This document shows, in pieces, positions 52,191 to 63,262 of a stretch of 64,000 nt of DNA. Position 1 is the stretch's first letter; every line of letters begins with the position of its first letter. The stretch is taken from contig SHXZ01000009.1 in assembly GCA_009693045.1 (NCBI GenBank), forward strand, positions 1 through 64,000, given 5' to 3'. The translations under genes and the position numbers were made by a program. The notes under the pieces were generated by a model. It saw nothing but the letters and a program-made list of their open reading frames with translations, had not been told where the DNA came from and did no database searches. This stretch comes from Dehalococcoidia bacterium. GTDB lineage: Bacteria > Chloroflexota > Dehalococcoidia > Lucifugimonadales > SHYT01.

Positions 52191-53310
52191 CCACCGCGTC
52201 CCGGATCGCCTGCGACATCGCCTGCAGCCGCTTCTGGTTCGCCGTGTTCTCTCGGAACCCGTTCGTCAAGATGCACACCGCCAGCCCGGCGTCCGGGTCG
52301 CCCCATGCCACCGTCGTTCCCGCCCCGCCGTGCCCAAACGACCGAGGGTTTGGGCTCACCCCGTACGTCACGGCCTCAAGCATGTGGCCCAGCGCCCGCT
52401 TCTGCAGCACACCCTGCGGCGTGTTTGCCTCAAGCTGCTTTGCGATGGCGCCGCCCACCGTCTCCGGCTTCATCACCCGAACGCCGCCGATCTGGCCCAG
52501 GCCGACGTACATCGCGTAGAACTTCGCCATGTCCCGCGCGGACGCGATCCCGAACGCCGCCGGCTGCACGCTTTGGTGCACCGCGGGCGTGTTCCCCAGG
52601 ACGATCAGGGCGTCTCCCTGGAGCACCCGGTCCGGAGAGGTCACGGCCCGGTTGATGGCGTCTGGCATCTCGTGGACGTGGCACACGCGCCCCTCCTCGC
52701 TGGCGGGCAACCCCACGTGGGTGTCTTTCAGCCCCAACGGGGCCGCGATCTCCTCCCGCAGGAAGCGATCAAACATGCGCCCGTCAATGCGGTGCACCAG
52801 CTCCCCCACCATCCAGCCGAAGTTCAGCGCGTGGTACGCCAGCTGCGTGCCGGGTGCGTAATCCGGCGTGATGTTCTCCATCGCCCGCACGCAGAAGTCC
52901 CAGTCGAGCAGCTTGTCCGCCGTCATCTCCTCCGGCGTGATGGGGAAGCCGCTCATGTGCGTCAACACGTGGCGGATGGTCACCTTGTCCTTCCCCTGCT
53001 TCCCAAACGTCGGCCAGTGCTTCACCACCGGGTCATCCCAGCCGAACTTGCCGCGCTCCCACAGCAGGTGCATGCACGCTGCGCCCAGCGGCTTCGTGCA
53101 GGAGAACATCATGAACATGGAGTCCTTCTGCACCTTGCGGCCCGTCGTCGCGTCCGCCACGCCGCCCCACAGGTCCAGGATAGGCTCCCCTTTGTAGTAA
53201 GCCGCCACCGCCGCGCCGGGGTGGGTCCCATTGGCGATCTGCTCGTTGAACAACTCCTCAACCTTCTTGAGCTTCCTGCCGTCCACTTTTGCAGCCGTCT
53301 GCGTCGTCAT
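52186..53310 (-). CDS. Serine hydrolase, beta-lactamase/EstB family
   Basis: A 374-residue class C-type fold protein. Ser70-Cys-Thr-Lys gives the S-x-x-K motif (MMFSCTKPLG), YHALN the Tyr motif, and FGHGGAGTT the third box. These enzymes are esterases, D-aminopeptidases or lactonases more often than true beta-lactamases. No signal peptide, so it is cytoplasmic. ATG 53310 has GGAGG 4 bases upstream. The LLWERGKFGWDDPVVKHWP segment is typical of the EstB group. Confidence 0.9.
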   Translation of the reverse strand: MTTQTAAKVDGRKLKKVEELFNEQIANGTHPGAAVAAYYKGEPILDLWGGVADATTGRKVQKDSMFMMFSCTKPLGAACMHLLWERGKFGWDDPVVKHWPTFGKQGKDKVTIRHVLTHMSGFPITPEEMTADKLLDWDFCVRAMENITPDYAPGTQLAYHALNFGWMVGELVHRIDGRMFDRFLREEIAAPLGLKDTHVGLPASEEGRVCHVHEMPDAINRAVTSPDRVLQGDALIVLGNTPAVHQSVQPAAFGIASARDMAKFYAMYVGLGQIGGVRVMKPETVGGAIAKQLEANTPQGVLQKRALGHMLEAVTYGVSPNPRSFGHGGAGTTVAWGDPDAGLAVCILTNGFRENTANQKRLQAMSQAIRDAVA

Positions 53311-53655
53311 ACGTCCTCCTGCTCCTCCCTTGTAACCCAAATCGTCTCGCTAAACACGACTTTTCGCGGATTATAGCACGGCCTGGCGGCCAAACAGGGG
53401 ATGGCGCCCACTCGGAGTCCTGTAGGCGCCCCGTAGGTACCCTGATCGCGCCCGGTGTTTCCCAAGTCGTCGTCCCGAGCGCGCCACTATGCGCGCCTAT
53501 CACCCTTAGCCCGCCGGAGGCGCGCTAAGGGTCTGGAATGGCTGGGGTTGTTCATGCAGCGCAGGTGCGATTCACGAAACGGCCACAAAATTCCTTCTCC
53601 CACCGGGGAGGAGGTTAGGATGAGGGTCTGGCAAGCCGATCGGCCATTTCCGAAA
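53311..53655. other. Intergenic region, no gene seen
   Basis: A CCCTCTCC-family repeat lies at 53590-53630; nothing else is recognised. Confidence 0.6.
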
Positions 53656-54246
53656 CTACCTCCGCACGCGGGAGCCAAGCAAGAAAAAATTCCGCGTCTC
53701 CACCGCCGCCGGGTGCAGCAGCGCGCCCCGCTTGATCTGAGCCGCCAGCTCGTCAGTCAGGAACGCCGCGATGGCGCGCGCCGGGTCCTTTGCGACCATC
53801 GGCGCGATTGCGCGCAGCGACGGCCTGCGCGCCACCTTGTCCGGCTCCAGCTTGTCCGCCAGAAACACTGCCTGCGCCACCAATCCCATGTCCGCACGGC
53901 CCGTCGTGTGCCACCGCACCGCCTCCAGCACCTCCGCGTCCGTCACGCACATCTCGCGCCGCAGCCGCTCCGCCGCAATCGCCCCGTGCAGCAGAATCGG
54001 CGCGGCTTCCTCCACGTCGCTCGGCTCAATCCCCAGCCGCCTCGCCTCGGCCAGCAGCGCCTCCGCCCCCAGAGCGCGGGCCAGGTCGTGCCCGGCCGCG
54101 GCCACTTCCACTCGCGCGAGGTCTGCGCCCAAGGCGGGCGCCAACTTGCGCGCCAGCGCCCGCGTCCGCACCACGTGCTCGTACAGGCCGCGCGGCAGCC
54201 TCAGCAGCTCCGCTTCAACCTGGCTTAGGGCAAGGTGATGCGTCAT
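53656..54246 (-). CDS. HD-domain phosphohydrolase, YqeK-like
   Basis: A 196-residue HD protein. HVVRTRALARKLAPALG, AAAGHDLARALG (the HD pair), LLHGAIAAERLRRE and AVRWHTTGRADMGLVAQAVF, then LADKLEPDK, follow the YqeK pattern, which cleaves diadenosine tetraphosphate symmetrically. nadD and rsfS, the usual neighbours of yqeK, are absent; instead it follows a HIT-family gene, also linked to dinucleotide polyphosphates. Confidence 0.85.
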   Translation of the reverse strand: MTHHLALSQVEAELLRLPRGLYEHVVRTRALARKLAPALGADLARVEVAAAGHDLARALGAEALLAEARRLGIEPSDVEEAAPILLHGAIAAERLRREMCVTDAEVLEAVRWHTTGRADMGLVAQAVFLADKLEPDKVARRPSLRAIAPMVAKDPARAIAAFLTDELAAQIKRGALLHPAAVETRNFFLLGSRVRR

Positions 54247-54258
54247 GGCCTGGCCTTC

Positions 54259-54606
54259 CTATCCCATCGCGCCCAGGCGCCGCCCGCCGAGCACGTGGAC
54301 GTGCAGGTGCGCCACCTCCTGCCCTCCGTCGACGCCCTGGTTCACCACCAGCCGGTACCCATTTTCGGCCAGCCCCTCGCGCTTCGCCGCTTGCCCGGCC
54401 ACCGTCAGCAGGTGGCCCACCAGGAGCTCGTCGCCCGCCGCCAGGCCGGCCACCGCAGTAATATGTCGCAGCGGAATCACCAGAAGATGTATTGGCGCCT
54501 TGGGATGGATGTCCCGGATCACAAAGCACCGGTCGTCCCGGTGCAGGAACGTGCTGGGCGCCTCGCCCTTGCCGATCTTGCAGAAAATGCAGTCCTGCTC
54601 CGTCAT
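54259..54606 (-). CDS. HIT-family nucleotide hydrolase (HINT-like)
   Basis: A 115-residue HIT protein: DCIFCKIGKGEAPS with the zinc Cys pair, ending HLHVHVLGGRRLG, the HxHxH motif. Length and the CxxC pair fit HINT phosphoramidases. ATG 54606 has AGGAG about 7 bases upstream. It lies 12 bases before the YqeK-like gene, so both are co-transcribed. Confidence 0.93.
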   Translation of the reverse strand: MTEQDCIFCKIGKGEAPSTFLHRDDRCFVIRDIHPKAPIHLLVIPLRHITAVAGLAAGDELLVGHLLTVAGQAAKREGLAENGYRLVVNQGVDGGQEVAHLHVHVLGGRRLGAMG

Positions 54607-55410
54607 GCGCCGCTCCTGACGTCCGTCGCCTGCCACATTCTACCCGCCGTCGCCCCGCTCTTGCGAGCAGACAGGCACGTTCCCCCTCTCCGTGGCAGCA
54701 AGACCCGCGAACAGCGATTGAGATCAGCAGTGAGGTCACGCCTCCGAGAGAGTCTCGATGCGTCGGGACTCTCTCGGAGGATTCAACCCTCTTCCCTGCA
54801 GGGAAGAGGGTCAGGGGGGTAGGTATCCGTCTGGAAACCAGAGCCGAGGAAAGGCAGCGCGCTCCGATCGTGTTTCGTGGGCAGTTTTGGAGCAAAGGCA
54901 CGTGAAGAGAGGAGGGCGCACAATGAGGCGTCTCCTGCGCCGCCATCACCCTCTTTCGCGCAGCCCCGGCTCGGTGTACCGTAAGATTATGGTTGCTCAA
55001 CGCCGCCCTACCAACCTTCCATCCGGGTCATTCACTCGCCCCAGTGCCTGGAGGCGTTGTGGCAAGTCCCGCAGCAGCCCCCCCCCCCCACCCCGTGCCC
55101 AACCTCGCGAAACTTCGGACTCATCAGAAATGCGCAAGCCGCATCACCACCCGATCCGCGGTCACGCAACCAGCGTCAAAACAACGAAGTCCAAAGCTGA
55201 GCAGTCGCCCAAAACAACCCAATCAATAGGCAGGCCCTCTCTACCGAGAGAGGGTGCGGATGATGAACGTGGTCTTCCCCATCCACTCATGGCTATCCGC
55301 GAGGGCGTTGGCTAAACCCCGCGAGTTGACAGCCCGGCATGCTTTTGTTACGGTTTCTCACTGCGGCCCCTGCTTTTCCACCTTACCGGAACTACGCGAA
55401 AGGGGGACTC
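54607..55410. other. Long intergenic region with hairpins
   Basis: No gene is recognised in 800 bases. It holds a perfect 14-bp hairpin (54741-54754 with 54767-54780), a perfect 26-base palindrome (54786-54811), a C-run (about 55079-55089) and a CTCTACCGAGAGAG palindrome near 55239. Confidence 0.6.
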
Positions 55411-57000
55411 ATGAACATCGCGGAATTCCTCACCATCACCTCGGCCATCGTCCCGGACCGCGACGCCATCATCTTTGAGGGCAAGCGGTTCTCCTTCCAG
55501 GCCCTCAACGAGCGTTCCAACCGTCTTGCCAACGCGCTGGCCGCCATGGGCGTGGGCAAGGGAGACCGCGTCGCCACCATCCAGGTGAACGCCAACGAGG
55601 TCGTTGAGGCTGCGTTCGCCACCGCCAAGGTGGACGCAGTCTTCGTGCCGCTCAACTTCCGCGGCCGCGCCGAAGAGTTCGCCTTCATGATCAACGACGC
55701 AGAGCCCAAGGTCGTCCTCGTCGGCAAGCGCTACCACCAGCTCCTGGACGGCGTCCGCTCCAGCCTCACGGTCCCCGTTAAGTTCATAGCGCTAGAGGGC
55801 GCCTACAAGGACTGGCCGGAGTACGAGTCACTCCTTGCCAAGGCCTCGCCCGACGACCTCTTCCCGTCCGCCACCGACGAGGACACGGTCGTCCTCATGT
55901 TCACCGCCGGCACCACCGGCACGCCCAAGGGCGTCATGCTCACCCACAACAGCTTCTCCTCGTACATCCTCAACAACGTGGAGCCCGCCGACCCCGAGGT
56001 TGAAGAGAAGAACATCCTCACCGTCCCGCTCTACCACATCGCCGGCCTCCAGGCCGTCATGGCCGGCATCTACGGCGGCCGCACCCTCGTCGTCCAGCGC
56101 CAGTTTGACGCCGAGGACTGGATGAATCTCGTCAAGGCCGAGAAGGTGGACCGCGCCATGATGGTGCCCACCATGCTCAAGCAGCTTATGGACAGCCCAA
56201 AGTTCAACTCCGCCGACCTCCAGAGCCTCAAGGTCATCACCTACGGCGCCGCGCCCATGCCGCTCGAGGTCATCAAGCGCGCCATCCGCGTCTTCCCCAC
56301 CACCCGCTTCATCAACGCCTTCGGGCAGACCGAGACCGCCTCCACCATCACCATGCTCCCGCCCGACGCCCACGACATCCCCGCCACACTCCCACCGGAG
56401 GAGCAGGAGCGCCGCTTCAAGCGCCTCGCCTCCATCGGCAAGCCCCTGCCCGACGTTGAAATCCGCATCGTGGACGAAGATGGGAAAGACGTTCTTGAGG
56501 GCGTCACTGGCGAGATCGTCGCCCGCGGCCCCCGCCTCATGAAGGGCTACTGGAAGCGCGAGGAGGCCACCAAAGAAACCCTCCGCAACGGCTGGCTCTA
56601 CACCGGCGACCTGGGCTACCGCGACGACGAAGGGTACATTTTCCTGGGAGGGCGCTCCAAGGACTTCATCAAGCGCGGCGGCGAGATGATCGCGCCGGAA
56701 GAGGTGGAGCAGACCCTCATGTCTCACCCTGCCATTGACGAGGCCGCCATCATCGGCGTGCCCGACGTGGACTGGGGCGAGCGCGTCCGCGCTATCGTCG
56801 TCCGCAAGCCCGGCGCCGTCAAGATCAGCGACGAGAAGCTTGAGGCCGAGCTCATTGAGTACTGCCGCCAGCGCCTCTCCAGCTACAAGAAGCCCGAGTC
56901 CGTGGTCTTCACTGACGAACTGCCCCGCAACCCCATGGGCAAGGTACTCAAGCGCGAGCTGCGGCTCAAGTTCAGCCAGCCCGTCCTCGCCAAGGCGTAG
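55411..57000 (+). CDS. Acyl-CoA synthetase (AMP-dependent synthetase/ligase)
   Basis: A 529-residue ANL-superfamily enzyme. The phosphate loop TAGTTGTPKGVML is at about 165-177, then NAFGQTET, YTGDLGYRDDEGYIFLGGR and the C-terminal Lys in NPMGKVLKREL. It activates a carboxylic acid as AMP ester and forms a CoA thioester. The chain length cannot be told; the LYHIAGLQ segment is common in fatty-acyl and aromatic types. ATG 55411 follows AAAGGGGG. It may supply acyl-CoAs to enzymes such as the crotonase at 5.3 kb (inference). Confidence 0.92.
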   Translation: MNIAEFLTITSAIVPDRDAIIFEGKRFSFQALNERSNRLANALAAMGVGKGDRVATIQVNANEVVEAAFATAKVDAVFVPLNFRGRAEEFAFMINDAEPKVVLVGKRYHQLLDGVRSSLTVPVKFIALEGAYKDWPEYESLLAKASPDDLFPSATDEDTVVLMFTAGTTGTPKGVMLTHNSFSSYILNNVEPADPEVEEKNILTVPLYHIAGLQAVMAGIYGGRTLVVQRQFDAEDWMNLVKAEKVDRAMMVPTMLKQLMDSPKFNSADLQSLKVITYGAAPMPLEVIKRAIRVFPTTRFINAFGQTETASTITMLPPDAHDIPATLPPEEQERRFKRLASIGKPLPDVEIRIVDEDGKDVLEGVTGEIVARGPRLMKGYWKREEATKETLRNGWLYTGDLGYRDDEGYIFLGGRSKDFIKRGGEMIAPEEVEQTLMSHPAIDEAAIIGVPDVDWGERVRAIVVRKPGAVKISDEKLEAELIEYCRQRLSSYKKPESVVFTDELPRNPMGKVLKRELRLKFSQPVLAKA

Positions 57001-57036
57001 GCCCCTCCAGCGATAGCGGTCGCTTCCAAGCGCGCG

Positions 57037-57084
57037 CAAGGCGGACGAAGGGGCGATTCACGAATCGCCCCTTCGTCCGCCTTG
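57037..57084. terminator. Perfect 23-bp bidirectional hairpin
   Basis: Arms 57037-57059 and 57062-57084 meet almost without loop, between convergent genes. Confidence 0.8.
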
Positions 57085-57129
57085 CCAAGCGTCTCGCAAT
57101 CCCCCTCGTTTCGGGGTCTCACACACGTC

Positions 57130-57894
57130 CTACGCCCTGCGCACCCAGATGCGTGACGCCGCGCTGTAGCCCAGCGCGCCCTCGCGCACCGGCGTGGCGA
57201 ACACCAGCACGCCCCGGAACTCGCCCGCCTCCACCACCAGCACCTCCCGGTCTGGCAGCACCCCGTGCTCAATGAGGAACCGCAGCAGCTCCGGGTCCTC
57301 CTCCGGCACGCGGGCGACAAGGTACGTCACCCCCGGCGTCGCGCGGTCCAGCGTCACGGTCTCGCCGGGCGGCGGGACATAATCGCTGCCCGGGATGGGC
57401 CGCCCAAAGGGGCACGTCGTCGGGTTGCCAAGTCGTTCCGCGATCTTCCGCTCCATCTCCGGCGAGATCGCGTGCTCCAGCCGGTGCGCCTCAACGTGCG
57501 CCAGGTGTAGGTCAAGCCCCAGCAGGTCCACCACCATCCGCTCCGCCAGCCGGTGGCGACGCACCATGTTCTCGGCCAGGAGCAGCCCGCGAGGCGTCAG
57601 CTCAATCTCCTTCTTCACATTGAGCGTGACGAGCTGCTCGCGGACCATGCGACGAAGCATCCCGGCGACCGTCGGCAGCGTCGTGCCGATCCCCTCCGTC
57701 GGCGGCAAGTGCCGGATGTGGTCCGCGAGTTGCACGATCGTGGGCCTAAGCCCCTCCTCCCGGATGAGGTACAGCGAGAGCAGGTAGTTCTCCGCGACGT
57801 GGGAGACGCGCTCCTGGTTTTTGGGCGCAGCCGCGCGTTCCAGGCCGTGCGCTGCTCCACGCCCTTGTGTGGCCGCCCGCGCTCGTTTCGCCAT
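57130..57894 (-). CDS. DtxR/MntR-family metal-dependent repressor
   Basis: A 254-residue protein. A winged helix (AENYLLSLYLIREEGLRPTI, LPTVAGMLRRMVREQLV) is followed by the dimerisation and metal domain (NMVRRHRLAERMVVDLLGLD, then HVEAHRLEHAIS) and a C-terminal SH3-like FeoA domain. It represses metal uptake genes when Fe or Mn is bound. About 25 residues of Ala/Arg-rich N-terminal extension are unusual. It lies 600 bases from an iron ABC transporter on the same strand, its likely target. A duplicated copy of its start region lies upstream. Confidence 0.88.
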   Translation of the reverse strand: MAKRARAATQGRGAAHGLERAAAPKNQERVSHVAENYLLSLYLIREEGLRPTIVQLADHIRHLPPTEGIGTTLPTVAGMLRRMVREQLVTLNVKKEIELTPRGLLLAENMVRRHRLAERMVVDLLGLDLHLAHVEAHRLEHAISPEMERKIAERLGNPTTCPFGRPIPGSDYVPPPGETVTLDRATPGVTYLVARVPEEDPELLRFLIEHGVLPDREVLVVEAGEFRGVLVFATPVREGALGYSAASRIWVRRA

Positions 57895-58039
57895 ACGTCA
57901 CCCCTCAGGCCCGCGTTCCCCCTTCCCTTTAGAGCCTGCCCTGAGCGAAGCGAATGGGGAAGAGGGTAGGGGGTTAGGTCGTCTCCCTCACGCGCTTTTG
58001 TGGCCGCCCTGGCTCGTTTCGCCACCGCTCACACCTCAG
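57861..58039. repeat. Direct repeat of the repressor start region flanking a dispersed repeat
   Basis: 57861-57908 and 57992-58039 align over 48 bp with about ten mismatches, offset 131 bp. Both encode MAKRARAAT on minus. Between them lies a CCCTCTTCC-type repeat with CCTGAGCGAAGCGAATGGGG. Confidence 0.65.
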
Positions 58040-58492
58040 CCTTCAGTCGTGCTCTCCCTCCGTGCAGAGAACGGGGCTGCACGCACGATACCCTGGAGGC
58101 CCCGTTGCTGCACGTAGTCCACGCCTTCCCTCCGCCACTCAATCCTCCTCCACACTGCCATTCCCCTCTTGCGCCCAACAGAACACCCGTCCTATCCTAT
58201 CCGTATGATCACCACCATCGCCACCCCGTCCCCGCGCCTTAGCCTCGCTACCCTCTGCCACAGGGAGAGGGCGAGGGTGAGGGTCGTCCCCTCGTCCTTG
58301 CCGCACCGCCCCGACGAAAACTGGATTCGTTCCTTCACATTTTGCAAACAAAAACCCCACCAAAAAATCAACGCTTTCTTTTCCACTAGGCCACCAAGCC
58401 ATCTCTGGGCGCATCCAAACCGCCAGATCAATAGACGCCTTCTCCCCCTCACCCCGACCCTCTCCACGCCTGCCCTTGAGCGGCGCGAAGGG
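58040..58492. other. Intergenic region with CCCTCTCC-family repeats
   Basis: No gene is recognised. Repeat copies lie at 58249-58286 and 58440-58490; an A-rich stretch with AAACAAAAACC is near 58347. Confidence 0.6.
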
Positions 58493-59589
<1,097 letters not shown>

Positions 59590-59593
<4 letters not shown>

Positions 59594-61218
59594 GGCTCGG
59601 ACCTCATGCCTCTAAAGCTCAGCAAGGCCATCGGAATTGACGACACCAAAACCAGGAGTAGCGCGGGAGTTGCGGCCCGCGCAAGGAACCCGCTGTCCGC
59701 GGCGGACCACGTGACCGTCGCCAGCGTCTTTATGCCGATGGGGCTAAGCAGCAGCGTCGCGGGCAACTCCTTCATCGCGCTCAGAAACACCAGCGCCGCG
59801 CCCGCCAGCACGCCGGGCCTGATGAGCGGCGCCGTGACGCGCACCGTGGTGCGTAGGTGGGACTCGCCCAAACTGCGCGAGGCCTCCTCAATGTGTGGGT
59901 TGACTTGCAGCAACGACGTGCGCGCTGCGCCCACGGCTTGCGGTAGGAACAGGATGACGTACGCCAGGACGAGCAGCGCGATGGTCTGGTACAGCGGCGT
60001 CAGCAGGTTCGCGCCGAAGAAGACCAGCGCCAGCGCCACCACAATGCCCGGCAGCCCAAACCCCACGTAGGTGGACCGCTCCAGGGCCACCGTGAGAAAG
60101 CTCCGGTAGCGGACGGCCAGGATCGCCACAGGCAGCGCCCCAGCCACCGCCGCTGCGGCCCCCAGCCCCGCCGCGTAGCCGGAGCTCAGGGCGGCGCTCC
60201 ACACCACCCGCAGCGGCTCGCCCGCCAGTCGCGCCTGCGCCACCCAATAGCTCAGCACGCCGAGCGGCATCAGCAGCGTCGCGGTAGTCACCAGGCCGCA
60301 GAACGCCAGCGCCGGCCAGCGCCACGCGCCAAGGCGTACGGGCTTCATCCGCCGCGCGGTGCCCGGCGCGCTGCGGTGGTACCGCTGCCGTCCGCGCACC
60401 CGCAGCTCCAGCAGCAGGACCCCCCCTGCCGCCACGACGAGCACGAGCGCGAACGCCGCCGCTCCGACGCGGTCAAACGAAGCCTGGTATTGCAGGTAGA
60501 TGGCCCAGGTGAACGTCTCGTACCGCATCAACGACACGGCCCCGAACTCACTCAGGGCGTAGAGCGCCGTCAGCAGCGCCCCCGCGGCGATCGCAGGCCG
60601 GAGGAGGGGAAGCGTCACCCGCCGGAACGTGCTCCAGCGACTGTGGCCCAAACTTTGCGCGGCGTCCTCCAGCGAGGGGTCCATGCCCCGGAGCGCGGCC
60701 TGCAAGCCCAGGAGCACGTACGGGTACGTGACCATCGTGGTCGTCAGCAGCGCGCCGGGGTAGCCGTGGATGTCAGGGAAGCGGTCAATCCCCAGCAACG
60801 GACCCAGGAGCTGCTGCGCCAGGCCCTTCGGCCCAAACGCCGCCAGCACCACGTAGGCCGCCACGTAGCTCGGGATGACCAGCGGCAGCGCCAGCAGCAC
60901 GGACCAGGCCCGGCGCAGCGGCAGGTCCGCCCGCGTGGTCAGCCACGCCAGGGGCAGTCCCAGCGCCACGGAGAGGCCCGCCACTCCTCCGACCAGCGCG
61001 ACGGTGCGTCCCAGCGTTTCCAATGTTCTGGCGCGGAGCAACAGGTCCCAGAACTCGCTGCCCGCCCCAAGCCCGCGCACCAGCAAGTAGATGGGCGGCA
61101 GCGCCACCGCTGCGGCCACCAGAAGCGCGGGCGCCCATAGGGACGCGGGCGGGCGGCGTCCTCCGAGCACCCGGCCTCCCAGCCCTTGGAGCAGCGCTAT
61201 ACCCCGCGCCATTTCCAC
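59590..61218 (-). CDS. fbpB: Fe(III)-type ABC transporter permease, two fused permease domains
   Basis: A 542-residue membrane protein with about 12 helices and two BPD_transp_1 units. The EAA loops are DAAQSLGHSRWSTFRRVTLP and EASRSLGESHLRTTVRVTAP. This fused form is typical of FbpB. GTG 61218 has GAGGTGG 7 bases upstream; an ATG two codons on is an alternative. It lies downstream of the binding protein with a 200-base gap that contains a dispersed repeat. Confidence 0.92.
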
Positions 61219-61257
61219 GCCTAAACCACCTCTGAATGAAGGTGGCGGTTACCGTGT

Positions 61258-61364
61258 GTCATTCTGAGGAGCCCCGACCGCAGTCGGGGCGACCGAAGAA
61301 TCCGTTCGCCGGACGTGCATTCCTCAAAGCGGGTGAATACGGATTCTTTGCCACGCTGAGAATG
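61258..61364. repeat. CATTCTGAG-family repeat, inverted pair
   Basis: CATTCTGAGGAGCCCCGACC and CGAAGAATCCG at the left are mirrored by CGGATTCTTTG and CTGAGAATG at the right. The inner CCCCGACCGCAGTCGGGG is a hairpin. It lies between fbpA and fbpB. Confidence 0.75.
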
Positions 61365-61422
61365 CCACCCAAGACACCGTGCATGTGCAAACAGATCACG
61401 CCACTTTCCCCCACAGTTGGCA

Positions 61423-62595
61423 TCAGATCACCCCAACGTTCCGCAGCAGCCTCAGCGTGCCGTCCAGATCGTTCAGGTCGCTCAGGTCAAAGGACGGCGA
61501 CTTCACCTGGTTGAGCGGCACAAGCTCTGGGTGAATCTTGATGCCGGGTACCACCGGGTACTCGTACGCGTCGTCCGGCGCATCGCCAGCGAAGAACTCC
61601 TGCGCCCGTGTGGATAGCAGGAACTCTACGAAGCGCATGGCGGCATCCTGGTGCTTGGACGTGCCCAGGATACCCACACCCGCGGCGTTCACCAGCGCGC
61701 CGGCGTCGCCCGAGCGTGGGTAGTAGTTCCGGACGGGAAAGGCGGGGCCTTTCTCTTTGAGCTGCGCGTACAGGTAATAGTGGTTGATCAGCGCCGCGTC
61801 CACCTCGCCGGAGGCCACGGCCAGAAGGGCGGCGTTGTTGTTGGGGTACGCCTTGGCCTGGTTCGCCTTCATGCCCTCCAGCCAGCCGCGGGCTCGCTGC
61901 TCCCCCTCCACCTTGCGGAGCGCGGTGACGAACGCCTGGAACGACCCGTTGATGGGCGCCCAGCCCACCCGGCCCCGCCACTTCGGTTCGGTCAACCCGA
62001 AGACGGAGTCCGGCAGGTCGCGCTCGGAGAGCTTCGTGGTGTTGTAGGCCACCACGCGAGCGCGGGCCGTGATGCCCACCCACTCACCCTTCGGAGACCG
62101 GAATCGCTGGTCCACCTTCCCAAGGATGGAGTCAGGAAGCTTGAGGAAGCCGCCCTTCTTCGCCACCGCGCCCAGTGCGCCTGCGTCCTGCGCCCAGAAC
62201 ACGTCCACCGGGCTGTTCTTGCCCTCCTCCAGGATGGTGGCCGCAAGCTGCGACGTGCCGCCGTAGCGGACCTGCACCTTGATGCCCGTCGCCTTGCTGA
62301 ACTCCTCAATGATGGGGCCGACCAGCTCCTCGGCGCGCCCGGAATACACGACCAGCGGGCCGGACGGTGGAGGGGCGGGCGTGGCGGCGGGCGGCGATGC
62401 AGTCGTGAATGGCGCCGGCTGCGCAGCCGATGGCGGTGCTTGCGTCGCGCTCTTGCTGCAGCCGGTCGCCAGCGCGACGCCAAGCATCAGCGAGAGCAGA
62501 ACAGGCAGCACCCGGCGAATCAGCGATAGAGACCGGCGGTGCGCTTGGTCTTCTGCCCTCGCCAAGACACCCGATCGCAATGAACGCAGGGACAC
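61423..62595 (-). CDS. fbpA: Fe(III) ABC transporter substrate-binding lipoprotein
   Basis: A 390-residue protein with lipobox LATGC (Cys46 of the precursor) after a hydrophobic signal, a Pro/Ala linker to about residue 78, then an FbpA-type fold: VVYSGRAEELVGPIIEEF, DVFWAQDAGALGAVAKKGG and the iron-binding Tyr pair in NHYYLYAQ. It captures ferric iron or an iron complex. GTG 62595 has AAAGGAGG 7 bases upstream. A TATAAT box 230 bases upstream implies a long leader. Confidence 0.93.
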   Translation of the reverse strand: MSLRSLRSGVLARAEDQAHRRSLSLIRRVLPVLLSLMLGVALATGCSKSATQAPPSAAQPAPFTTASPPAATPAPPPSGPLVVYSGRAEELVGPIIEEFSKATGIKVQVRYGGTSQLAATILEEGKNSPVDVFWAQDAGALGAVAKKGGFLKLPDSILGKVDQRFRSPKGEWVGITARARVVAYNTTKLSERDLPDSVFGLTEPKWRGRVGWAPINGSFQAFVTALRKVEGEQRARGWLEGMKANQAKAYPNNNAALLAVASGEVDAALINHYYLYAQLKEKGPAFPVRNYYPRSGDAGALVNAAGVGILGTSKHQDAAMRFVEFLLSTRAQEFFAGDAPDDAYEYPVVPGIKIHPELVPLNQVKSPSFDLSDLNDLDGTLRLLRNVGVI

Positions 62596-62825
62596 GGGTG
62601 TTCCTCCTTTTCCTTTTCACCTTCGTGCGCAGGCCCAGCGCCGCAGACGTCTCGGCCCCTCAACGACGCCACCAGCAGCCGCTCTGGGGCGCCGCCCGCG
62701 GTAAGGAGCGCGGGTGGGGCAGGGCAACGCACAGCGAGACAGGCCGCAAAAGTGCAGGGCGAGATCGCAGAACGCTGGCGCGTACTCACCTACGTCGCAT
62801 TGCCTATACTACCAAGAGAAATATC

Positions 62826-62831
62826 ATTATA
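62826..62831 (-). promoter_or_regulatory. Possible -10 box of fbpA in an AT-rich region
   Basis: Minus strand TATAAT within TTAGTATAATGATATTTC; no good -35. The AT-rich stretch 62805-62860 would suit a DtxR-type operator but no clear palindrome was found. Confidence 0.4.
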
Positions 62832-63262
62832 CTAACTGATGTTTGACGTTAGCATAGAGTCTTCTAGCGAGTCAAGCACTATCTGCTGGTATAGTGAACA
62901 GTGTCTATCTTTTCGCCTGTTTACCACGGGAAAACTCAGAAGTGGAGGCCCGGTGAACTGATGCGCAAATTGGGTGATATCGGATGGTCCTGGCGGGATT
63001 CTTGCACACTTCCATGGGGATGGTCGACGAAATTCATGCCTTAACATGAATGGAGCGATTCTCAGAGCATAGTCAGAAAGTTAGTACATACATAGTTCAT
63101 GTTCCTGTCCGCATGTTCAGGCGCCCCGGATGCGGGTCACGGCAGGAAAACGTGCGGCTCGTGCGGCAGCATTATCCCAGGCACGGTGCATGGCGTACAC
63201 TACACAGCGGATCCCACGCCAGAGTCACGGCGCACGGGGCCTGTCAGTCGAGAGGTGCACCC
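62832..63262. other. Intergenic region, no certain gene
   Basis: AT-richer than the rest. An extended -10-like TGGTATAGT lies at about 62894. A Cys-containing frame at 63099-63287 is not supported (see rejected list). Confidence 0.5.

Noticed and set aside
52135..53376. Open frame on plus opposite the serine hydrolase
   Set aside because: Antisense shadow; the hydrolase frame has all three catalytic motifs.
62805..62860. DtxR operator upstream of fbpA
   Set aside because: The stretch is AT-rich but shows no convincing 19-bp palindrome of the DtxR or MntR type.
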